Source: CAYUQT01 sp964596165
GTDB taxonomy: Bacteria; Planctomycetota; Phycisphaerae; UBA1845; JAFGLZ01
Assembly (NCBI GenBank): GCA_964596165.1
Contig: CAZQTW010000042.1
Span: 1 to 56,661, forward strand
Length of the DNA: 56,661 nt
Direction: 5' to 3'
The position numbers and the translations under genes were made by a program. Positions 34,474 to 41,211 of the stretch are shown in pieces. Below the pieces are notes generated by a model. The model had not been told where the DNA came from and ran no database searches. It worked only from the letters and a program-made list of their open reading frames with translations. The first letter of the stretch is position 1. The number at the start of each line of letters is the position of its first letter.

Positions 34474-35000
34474 ATGACTTGGTATGAGAGAGTCCCCAAG
34501 GTAGAGCTGCATGTCCATCTGGAGGGCGCGATACCTCATGCGGCTCTGTTCGCGCTCATCCGGAAGTACGGCGGGAACCCGTCTGTTCCGGACGTTACCG
34601 CCCTGGCCAAGCGCTTCGAATACAGGGATTTTCCCCAGTTCGTCGAGGCATGGTCGTGAAAGAACCAATTCCTGCGCGAGTATGAGGACTTTACGTACAT
34701 TGCCGAGCTGACGGCTTGAGACATGGCCAAGCAAGGTATCCGGTATGCGGAAGTCTTCTTCTCGCCCTCGCTCTTCGTCCGGCGCGGACTCGCCGTACAG
34801 GAACTGACCCAGGCCGTCCGAGCCGGCCTGTCGCGAGTTGCCGAGATCGAGATCGCGCTCATTGCGGACTTGGTCAGGGACTACGGGGCTGAATCGGAGA
34901 TGGCGACGTTGGCGCAGTTGAGGGAGGCCAAAGAACTCGGCGTGGTCGGCATCGGAATCGGCGGGTCAGAGCACCAATTTCCGCCCACTCCATTCAGGAG
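34474..35000 (+). pseudogene. adenosine deaminase-like remnant with two in-frame TGA codons and a lost C-terminus
   Basis: The N-terminus WYERVPKVELHVHLEGAIPH is the zinc-binding HxH motif of adenosine/adenine deaminases, followed by LFALIRKYGGN. One frame continues, with TGA at 34657-34659 (VEAWS-stop-KNQFLREYEDF) and TGA near 34718-34720 (ELTA-stop-DMAKQGIRYAEVFFSP), to GIGIGGSEHQFPPTPF at about 34990. There the resemblance ends; the HAGE, HG and DD motifs needed for catalysis are missing. Both stops sit where Trp (TGG) would fit, consistent with G-to-A changes. Other genes here end normally in TGA, so recoding is unlikely. This is a dead gene. Confidence 0.85.
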
Positions 35001-35214
35001 CCTATCCTGTTGGCCGACGACGAGAAGACGGAACGGAGGACGGCCTCCCAGAAGCGCATGGTTGAGATGGCCCTGGCCATTGGGCGGTGTGATACGATGA
35101 AATGCAGTGAACGCGCAGGTCGCCCGCGTTCCTCCGATTCGCCGAATCGGTAGGTCGGGTCCGCAGACCTGATGCTTGGCCGCAGGTACGATTGGAGATG
35201 TCGGGCGGATCAAC

Positions 35215-35709
35215 ATGGACATTCATAGAGGATACGGTCAGATGGTCATAATCAGCGATGCATCCACCGACGACGCCGAGGCCATCCTTGCACTGCAGAA
35301 ACTTGCCTATCAATCGGAGGCGAAGCTCTACAACGACTGGTCGCTCCCTCCACTCACACAAACGATTGAGTCGCTGGGCGAGGAGTTCACCCGTTCGGTC
35401 GTTCTGAAGGCAACGTTAGGCGATCACCTCGTGGGTTCAGTGCGCGCCACGCAAAACGGTGATACATGCGCCATCGGCCGGCTCATCGTGCACCCTGACG
35501 TGCAGCGTCAGGGCATCGGATCGCAGTTGCTGCGCAGTATCGAAGAGAGGTTCACTGGAGTCTCCAAGTTCGAGTTGTTCACTGGCAGCAAGAGCGAAGC
35601 CAACATCCGGCTGTATCAGCGTCACGGCTACACGATTACTCGAACCCAGCCGCTATCGGAGACCGTATCGCTTGTCTTCCTGGAAAAGCACCTCAGGATG
35701 CCCCTCTGA
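35215..35709 (+). CDS. GNAT-family N-acetyltransferase
   Basis: A protein of 164 residues with the GNAT fold. The acetyl-CoA-binding motif A is VHPDVQRQGIGSQLLRSIE (Q-R-Q-G-I-G), preceded by the strand AIGRLIV and followed by FELFTGSKSEANIRLYQRHGYTI. It transfers an acetyl group from acetyl-CoA to an amine; the substrate is unknown. Start options are ATG 35215 and ATG 35242; the second has a GAGG 10 nt upstream and begins directly with the first strand. It is intact, although it lies next to a decayed gene. Confidence 0.88.
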   Translation: MDIHRGYGQMVIISDASTDDAEAILALQKLAYQSEAKLYNDWSLPPLTQTIESLGEEFTRSVVLKATLGDHLVGSVRATQNGDTCAIGRLIVHPDVQRQGIGSQLLRSIEERFTGVSKFELFTGSKSEANIRLYQRHGYTITRTQPLSETVSLVFLEKHLRMPL

Positions 35710-35731
35710 CACGCCCCGTAACTCGATGAAC

Positions 35732-35774
35732 GCGGCGCCGATGCGGCAGCCTTCGTGGCGGATTGAAATAGGGG
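35732..35774 (+). repeat. dispersed repeat, copy 1
   Basis: About 43 bases starting GCGGCGCCGATGCGGCAGCC and ending in GGATTGAAATAGGGG. A second copy at 37311-37352 matches about 36 of 42 positions by eye, with two small indels. The two copies bracket the small genes and the transposase remnant of this zone. Confidence 0.55.
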
Positions 35775-35821
35775 TCACCCGGGGGATCGGGTCGGCAGAC
35801 CCGACGACTTGTTTACGCTCA

Positions 35822-35849
35822 ATTGAGTGTGACGTATTGAGTGTGACGT
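35822..35849 (+). repeat. perfect 14-bp tandem duplication
   Basis: ATTGAGTGTGACGT occurs twice with no spacer (35822-35835 and 35836-35849), upstream of the orphan gene at 35926. It could be a slippage product, a target-site-like scar or a direct-repeat operator. Confidence 0.6.
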
Positions 35850-35925
35850 ATCATCTGGTAGCAAGACCCGAAGGCGGGTTTAACTCACAACCGTATTGAC
35901 AGAAGTTTACCAGAAGGGAATCGTC

Positions 35926-36645
35926 GTGAACCAAGCCGTCCTGGATGCGCTCGCTTCCGGCATCAGCAGTCTGCCTGCGTTACCGAATGAGAACGCCGCG
36001 ACCGGAGCGCTCGCTGCGGGGCTACTCGCTGCGGGTGCGAAGGCTTTCCGGACCGCAAAGACCTTGTGGTCATCATTGGCTAGCGCCACTTGCTACACGA
36101 GCTGGAAGGGAGCCAAGGCGTACGACCTGTCGTGGGCCGCATCCTGCAACGCGACATCCCCCGATCATCTTCTTCAGGTGAAACGTGGCAACAAGAGTCA
36201 GGAGGACCAAGAAGTACTCTTGTTCCTGGGTGACCTTCCGTTTGCGGCACTCGACTTTTCGCATTCAACCCCAAGCATTATGTGCGCTGCGGTCATTCCT
36301 GCTGGCCGAAATGCCACTTACCGGAATAGGCTGAGTCCGACCACTGGGAAGCAGATGACCCTTGTTCTCGATCCGAGCGCTGCCCAACGTGCTATGGTCC
36401 GAGGCAGCGGTTGGATCGATCCATGCTTGGCACGGATTTGCCCCACAACGACAAGCCAGTGCAGCAAGATATTCGGCGCAGGTACCAATGCTAAGTTCCT
36501 TGGCTTGTTCCAACGCAAGGGGCAAGTCACTATCTTGTGTGATGTCGAGACATTGATGTGCGGCTCGTACACGTTGCTCGTCTACAGCGTGGCGGATCGG
36601 CCGAATTTCATGGGATCTGGTACGTTGGAGGAGTGGTGGCCTTGA
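35926..36645 (+). CDS. hypothetical protein, unrecognised
   Basis: A protein of 239 residues from GTG at 35926 (AAGGGA 6 nt upstream). I do not recognise the family. The N-terminus has an Ala-rich amphipathic stretch (ATGALAAGLLAAGAKAFRTA). The rest is mixed alpha/beta with eight or more Cys (SATCYTSW, AASCNAT, IDPCLARICPTTTSQCS, TILCDVETLMCGSY) and ends GTLEEWWP. There is no signal peptide, membrane helix or catalytic signature. GC content is lower than in its neighbours and codon use looks atypical, so recent transfer is possible. It lies between two copies of a dispersed repeat. Confidence 0.5.
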   Translation: MNQAVLDALASGISSLPALPNENAATGALAAGLLAAGAKAFRTAKTLWSSLASATCYTSWKGAKAYDLSWAASCNATSPDHLLQVKRGNKSQEDQEVLLFLGDLPFAALDFSHSTPSIMCAAVIPAGRNATYRNRLSPTTGKQMTLVLDPSAAQRAMVRGSGWIDPCLARICPTTTSQCSKIFGAGTNAKFLGLFQRKGQVTILCDVETLMCGSYTLLVYSVADRPNFMGSGTLEEWWP

Positions 36646-36712
36646 GTCCTCCCCACAGCGCCATCCGCGTTGCACTGGGGATATTGGGTTCCCCGGTCGG
36701 GAGATTCGAGCG

Positions 36713-36931
36713 GTGAAGCTCAATTACTACAAGGATACCGACTCCCTCTACATCGACCTGTCATCCAAGCCGAGCGCGGAAAGCAAGGAGATTTCGGAGG
36801 GGATCATCCTGGACTACGACGCGGAAGGCAACGTGGTCGGCATTGACATCGATAACGCCAGTCGAAAGATCGACCTGAAGGAAGTCATCCTGAGTAAGAT
36901 CCCCGCCAACGTCGAAGCCCTGACCGCGTGA
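36713..36931 (+). CDS. DUF2283 family small protein
   Basis: A protein of 72 residues, GTG start. KLNYYKDTDSLYIDLSS, EISEGIILDYDAEGNVVGI and DIDNASRKIDL match the DUF2283 pattern (Y-D...D-x-LYI, then D-D/Y-x-D-G-x-(I/V)VGIEI). These short proteins are widespread, sometimes beside toxin-like genes, and have no assigned function. No partner such as DUF4258 is visible next to it. Confidence 0.8.
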   Translation: MKLNYYKDTDSLYIDLSSKPSAESKEISEGIILDYDAEGNVVGIDIDNASRKIDLKEVILSKIPANVEALTA

Positions 36932-36964
36932 AACGTATGGAGAAAAGGGGCCGAGGCATGGGTA

Positions 36965-37246
36965 TGGTCAAGTCTGCGGTGGTGGGGTAAGGCCCCCAAG
37001 GACCGTCCGGTATTCCTGGACGACGGTCCGGTGGATCGACCGAGGGGGTGGGTTGAGGCGGTCAACCGACCGATGACGGATGCGGAACTGGAGGGCCTCC
37101 GCCGGAGCGTGAACCGGGGTACACCGTGGGGCACGGCGACATGGACGCGTCGAACCGCAGTCCGATTGGGCCTTGAGGCCTCCCTCCGCCCCCGCGGCAG
37201 GCCGAGGAAGGCCAAGGCGGACACACAGAGATCGCCGACAAAGTAG
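36965..37246 (+). pseudogene. C-terminal remnant of a REP-associated tyrosine transposase (RAYT)
   Basis: One frame encodes about 93 residues: WSSLRWWGKAPKDRPVFLDD, GPVDRPRGWVEAVNRPMTDA, ELEGLRRSVNRGTPWGTATW, TRRTAVRLGLEASLRPRGRPRK and a short end. This is the conserved tail of RAYT proteins (WSS near the start, then RP..W...VN.P, R.S..RG.P.G, LRPRGRPRK). The catalytic HUH and Tyr region is absent upstream, where only the DUF2283 gene is found, so the transposase was truncated. The downstream GAATGTCACCTTTTCC may belong to its associated repeat. Confidence 0.8.
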
Positions 37247-37310
37247 AATGTCACCTTTTCCCTCTCGCCCACTGGATTGCCCGGCACATACACCGCTGAA
37301 TTCAACACGC

Positions 37311-37352
37311 GCGGCGCCGATCGGACAGCCTCGTGACGGATTGAAGTAGGGG
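37311..37352 (+). repeat. dispersed repeat, copy 2
   Basis: Starts GCGGCGCCGATCGGACAGCC and ends GGATTGAAGTAGGGG; the partner of 35732-35774. It lies 65 bases beyond the RAYT tail and could be part of the repeat family mobilised by that transposase. Confidence 0.55.
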
Positions 37353-37409
37353 ACAGCCGACAGACCGAGACGCACGCGTGGCGTTCGCGTGAAAACAGAG
37401 GAGAAGGAC

Positions 37410-38178
37410 ATGGATCAAGATATCTATCTCGTGCGCTACAGATTGGGAAAGGTGATCGCCACGGGGTGGAGCCAGTACCGCAAGCACTTCCGAAGCATCC
37501 TGACAATCTTCCTCATCGTCTACATCCCGATCAACGTCGGCCTGTCATTTGTCCCTATGGACTCTCTCATCGAAGCCCATGGACTTCGTGGACTCTGGAC
37601 GTACATGAGACTGATTGAATTGACGGAGCTCCTGATCGGGGTTCTGGCAACCATGGCCCTCGCGAGACTGATCGAGAGTTCGGTATCCGGAGAGCCCATT
37701 ACTTGGTCCACTGCTCTTCGTCATGCATTGACTCGGTGGGGCGCGTCAATTTGGACGGCACTGCTGGGGGGGATGATCATCGTCGGCATGTGCCTGCTCT
37801 TGATCATTCCTGGAATCATCTGGGCCCTCTACTACTCTCTGTTCGTCTATGTCGTCGCTCTTCGCGGACTCTCCGGCAAGGAAGCACTCGACTACTCGAA
37901 GGGGATCGTCAAGGGGCAATGGTGGAGAGTGTTCGGATATCTCCTAGTCATCATTGTACTGGAAATCATTGCCTGTCTCATCGTTACCCTGCCGTTCATC
38001 TTCACTCCCGAATAACAGACTTCTCGACATTGTGTCTGGCACCATTATCGACGTGGTGTCGGCGCTCTTCGTTACAATGATAATCGTCTTCTTCTTGAAC
38101 AATGATAGGGTGAGAATGAGAAGCGAAGGACCTAATCCACCCTATTCGGAGCCTCCTGCGTCGCCTCCTCAAGCATAA
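37410..38178 (+). pseudogene. multi-pass membrane protein broken by a +1 frameshift near its C-terminus
   Basis: From the ATG at 37410 the first frame encodes 201 residues with about five hydrophobic segments (ILTIFLIVYIPINVGLSF, LIGVLATMALARLI, LLGGMIIVGMCLLLIIPGII, YSLFVYVVALRG, YLLVIIVLEIIACLIVTLPF) and stops at 38015. The next frame continues NNRLLDIVSGTIIDVVSALF then VTMIIVFFLNNDR and a Pro-rich tail to 38178. Removing one C from the CCC near 38009 restores a single protein of about 255 residues. The pattern resembles DUF975/YciC-like or glycerophosphodiesterase-membrane-domain proteins. Function unknown. It could also be a sequencing error. Confidence 0.7.
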
Positions 38179-38270
38179 TCGCGTACGATTGCCATAGATC
38201 CGCCGTAGCCGGATCGTATCACCGCTGCGATGATCGCAGGAACTCGTGGGAAGGCGACTGCGAGTTGCCC

Positions 38271-39680
38271 CTAGATGCCCCCGCATTCCACGGCCGCTGC
38301 CGGCAGGCTTCGGGCGATCTTCTCCAGCCGATAGCCGAATCCCGGCCCGCCGATCGTCGACAGGTCGACCTGGCCATTGCGGCGCTTGTAGACACCAGGA
38401 TGGACCTTCTCTTCCGGGATCGAGGCGTCGGGGTAGAACTGCATGCTGTTCGTCTCGACGCCCATGATCGTCCCGGCGTGAGCGGCCAGCAGGCAATGGG
38501 GGATCTGCGCGAGCATCGGATTCGTCAGGTCCTGCACCATCAGCGTCATGCCGTGGGCCTTGGCCCAACACAGGCTGAGCAGCGCGCCCGTCTGCGTCTT
38601 GCACGTCTTGAGCGCGACGCCCGTCCAGCCGAGCATCCGTCCGAGCTTAATCAGATGCCAGTCGTGGGCGCTCTCGTCCATGAACAGCGGCTTGCGGGCC
38701 GAGACGCTGTGCACATCGATCTGGTGGGTCTCCAACTCGTAGGGGAACGGCTGCTCGACGTACAGGATCATGCCGTAGATGCGAGGGTGTTCGATCACCA
38801 GCCGGTCGAGGATGTCATTCACGTACGCCGGATCGGTCACGGTGCAGTTGAAGTCGGCCGTCAGCCAGTCGGCCTTGTGCTCGATGGCGATCCGGCCGAC
38901 CTTTACCAGCCGGGCGTAGTCCCAGGCCGCATCGTTGCCGCGGAGCTTGACCTTGAGACACTTGAGTCCGTCGCGATCGATCCAATCGGGCAGGAGCACG
39001 GGGTAGCCGTCCTTGGGCTCCGAGCCGTCACACTCCGACGCATCCACGAGGTCCTTGCCGCCGACCAGGTGCCATGCGGGCATCTGATTCGGTCGTGGCC
39101 TGACAAGGTAGTCGGCCGGGTATCTTCCGGCGAAGCTGACTTGCGCGCCCTCCGCCGGCGTGATGAATGTGGCCAGATCCCTGCTCATGAACTTCGCGTT
39201 GTATGTGTCGTAGATGTCGAGGCCATGCAGGACACCGTAGGCGTCGTGAAACGCGATGTCGAACGCCGAACAGCAGACCAAAGCGGCCAGCCAGGGCACG
39301 GGCTCCTTGCCGTTGCGCTGCCTGTTGAACTCGTCAAGGAGTCCGGGCAATCGATCCGCAATGAACGCGTGGCCAACCTCGATCGGGTGTCCGCTGGTCG
39401 TGAACTCCGCCCAGGCCTTGGAGAGGGTGACGCAGAACGCCTTCAGCGCCTCATGTCGCTCATCGTACGAAAGCGAACTGGGCCACACCCACTGCACGCT
39501 GAGTGGCGTCTCGCCCCACCCTTGGGCGGACCGGCCCTTGCCGTCTTCAATCCGCATGCGGACGCGGGCGCAGGTGACGTGCGTCAGCGTCTCGGGCCCG
39601 AACTTCAGTGGGACTCGGGTCTCGACCGGAAGGAAGTACAGGCTCGTGCCTTTCGGACGGGCGTCGGTTGTCTTGCTCAT
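38271..39680 (-). CDS. enolase-superfamily enzyme (mandelate racemase/muconate lactonising type)
   Basis: A protein of 469 residues, longer than typical members. The barrel shows the K-x-K motif (CLKVKLRG), the three acidic metal ligands in order (WLTADFN, LYVEQPFP, FMDESAHD) and a later KTCKTQTG. These enzymes abstract the proton next to a carboxylate, for example in dehydration or epimerisation of sugar acids. GGAG lies 8 nt before the ATG. It is transcribed away from the cysteine hydrolase gene. An internal insertion (about residues 180-240, LVRPRPNQMPAWHLVGGK) is unusual and may shape the active site. The substrate cannot be deduced. Confidence 0.85.
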   Translation of the reverse strand: MSKTTDARPKGTSLYFLPVETRVPLKFGPETLTHVTCARVRMRIEDGKGRSAQGWGETPLSVQWVWPSSLSYDERHEALKAFCVTLSKAWAEFTTSGHPIEVGHAFIADRLPGLLDEFNRQRNGKEPVPWLAALVCCSAFDIAFHDAYGVLHGLDIYDTYNAKFMSRDLATFITPAEGAQVSFAGRYPADYLVRPRPNQMPAWHLVGGKDLVDASECDGSEPKDGYPVLLPDWIDRDGLKCLKVKLRGNDAAWDYARLVKVGRIAIEHKADWLTADFNCTVTDPAYVNDILDRLVIEHPRIYGMILYVEQPFPYELETHQIDVHSVSARKPLFMDESAHDWHLIKLGRMLGWTGVALKTCKTQTGALLSLCWAKAHGMTLMVQDLTNPMLAQIPHCLLAAHAGTIMGVETNSMQFYPDASIPEEKVHPGVYKRRNGQVDLSTIGGPGFGYRLEKIARSLPAAAVECGGI

Positions 39681-39799
39681 ACGGATGCTCCTGAAGCCGG
39701 GGTCATGGTACCGATTTTGCCTCCCGTTGACACGGGGCCACTTGTTCCCGAGGATGTTCGCGTCACGGAACCTGTCTCGTGACAGTCTGCGAGGCGATC

Positions 39800-40636
39800 A
39801 TGTTCGAGAGGGTGTTGCTCGGAGCGACGTTGGGGATGGCGATCCATACCGTCGTGCCGCCGGCACAGGGCATGGGCGATAAGACGCTGAAGCTTACCCT
39901 TCGTTCGCAGGTTCTCAAGACGGATGCCGGTGGCCACAACACATGGGAAGTCGTCGACAGGACTGTCGAGCTCAAGGCGGCCGAGACGGCCATCCTCATC
40001 TGCGACATGTGGGACAAGCACTGGAGCCGCGGTGCGACGGAGCGGGTGGACGCGATGGCCCCTCGGATGAACGAGGTGTGCAAGGCCGCGCGGGCAGCCG
40101 GCGTAACCATCGTCCACGCCCCCTCAGACACGATGGGCTTCTACAAGGACACGCCGGCTCGTCGGCGGGTCCTGGACACCCCTCGTGTCCAGCCGGCCGT
40201 GCCCAAGCAACTCCCCGATCCGCCGCTTCCCATCGATGACTCCGACGGCGGCAGCGACACCAACGAGCCCAAGGAAAAGGTCAACACGCGGGCGTGGTCG
40301 CGCCAGCACCCGGCGATCGAGATCGACCAGGACAAGGACGGCATCTCCGACAACGGATCGGAGGTCTACAGCTTCCTGAAATCTCGCGGCGTCAGGAATC
40401 TGATCATTATGGGCGTTCACGCCAACATGTGCGTCCTGGGCCGATCGTTCGCCATCAAGCAGATGGTCAAATGGGGGATGAACGTGGTTCTGGTTCGCGA
40501 TCTGACCGACACCATGTACAATCCGGCCAGACGCCCCTACGTCAGCCATGCGGAGGGCACCCGCCTGGTTGTCGAGTTCATCGAGAAGTTCTGGTGCCCA
40601 ACGATCGGCAGCGAAGAGCTTCTGACCGGCTATTAG
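39800..40636 (+). CDS. exported isochorismatase-like cysteine hydrolase
   Basis: A protein of 278 residues. ATG 39800 has GAGG upstream and gives a signal peptide (MFERVLLGATLGMAIHTVVP). The hydrolase core has the catalytic Asp in AILICDMWDKHW and the nucleophile Cys in IIMGVHANMCVLGRSFAIKQ. KAARAAGVTIVHAPSD is the usual second strand. An insertion between them (NTRAWSRQHPAIEIDQDKD) carries a calcium-like DQDKDGISD loop. The family cleaves amides, N-carbamoyl compounds or vinyl ethers. Planctomycetes have many exported members of unknown substrate. Confidence 0.87.
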   Translation: MFERVLLGATLGMAIHTVVPPAQGMGDKTLKLTLRSQVLKTDAGGHNTWEVVDRTVELKAAETAILICDMWDKHWSRGATERVDAMAPRMNEVCKAARAAGVTIVHAPSDTMGFYKDTPARRRVLDTPRVQPAVPKQLPDPPLPIDDSDGGSDTNEPKEKVNTRAWSRQHPAIEIDQDKDGISDNGSEVYSFLKSRGVRNLIIMGVHANMCVLGRSFAIKQMVKWGMNVVLVRDLTDTMYNPARRPYVSHAEGTRLVVEFIEKFWCPTIGSEELLTGY

Positions 40637-40696
40637 AAACCATGAGAGCCGGAGCATCTTCCGGGCGGGATTCGACCACGGACACGGATCATTGTG

Positions 40697-40702
40697 TATA
40701 AT
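40697..40702 (+). promoter_or_regulatory. -10 element upstream of the hicB-like gene
   Basis: A perfect TATAAT 34 bases before the ATG at 40737. No good -35 hexamer is found at 16-18 bases, so the promoter may be weak or helped by an activator. Confidence 0.4.
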
Positions 40703-40736
40703 CAGGGCCGACGGATGATCTGGAAAGGAAGCAACA

Positions 40737-40946
40737 ATGACCGAGATTGTGTTCCTGGTGGAAGATGATCCCGACGGCGGCTATACCGCCCGGGCATTGG
40801 GTGAGTCCATTTTCACCCAGGCGAATGATCTGTCGACCCTACGTGACATGATTCGGGACGCCGTGCGTTGCCATTTCCCGGACCCCGCGACGCGACCCGC
40901 CTTGATCCGCCTACATCAGGTTCGTGATGAAGTCATCGCCATATGA
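40737..40946 (+). CDS. hicB: HicB-like antitoxin (short form)
   Basis: A protein of 69 residues: IVFLVEDDPDGGYTARALGE, then IFTQANDLSTLRDMIRDAV. This is the partial RNase-H-like fold of HicB (F.V..d.eGGY.A..p...) without the C-terminal DNA-binding domain. GGAAAGGA precedes the ATG. It overlaps the HicA-like gene by ATGA. The order antitoxin-toxin is reversed from classical hicAB but common for this short form. It neutralises the partner RNase toxin. Confidence 0.82.
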   Translation: MTEIVFLVEDDPDGGYTARALGESIFTQANDLSTLRDMIRDAVRCHFPDPATRPALIRLHQVRDEVIAI

Positions 40947-41182
40947 TAATTCCCCGCGACATCTCGGGACACGACTTGGCCAAGGCGCTGCGCCGGTTGG
41001 GGTACGACGTGACACACCAGACTGGTAGCCACATGCGTCTTACAACGCAGCGAGATGGTGAGCACCACGTCACAGTCCCCGCACATGATCCCATTCGGAT
41101 CGGAACACTCAGCGCTATTCTCCGTGATATAGAGGAGCATCATCACTTGAGTCGACAGGACCTACTGGACGCTCTGTTCTAG
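40943..41182 (+). CDS. hicA: HicA-like mRNA interferase toxin
   Basis: A protein of 79 residues: DISGHDLAKALRRLGYDVTH, QTGSHMRLT with the catalytic His of the GSH motif, VTVPAHDPIRIGTLSAIL and RQDLLDALF. HicA folds as a double-stranded-RNA-binding-like domain and cleaves mRNA. It is complete and translationally coupled to the HicB-like gene, so it is probably an active pair. Confidence 0.9.
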   Translation: MIIPRDISGHDLAKALRRLGYDVTHQTGSHMRLTTQRDGEHHVTVPAHDPIRIGTLSAILRDIEEHHHLSRQDLLDALF

Positions 41183-41211
41183 AGACTGTTTCAACCTTGG
41201 AGGCAATCGCT

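Noticed and set aside
34474..35000. UGA read as tryptophan (alternative genetic code)
   Set aside because: Many neighbouring genes end in TGA at the expected family length, and the deaminase also lacks its C-terminal half.
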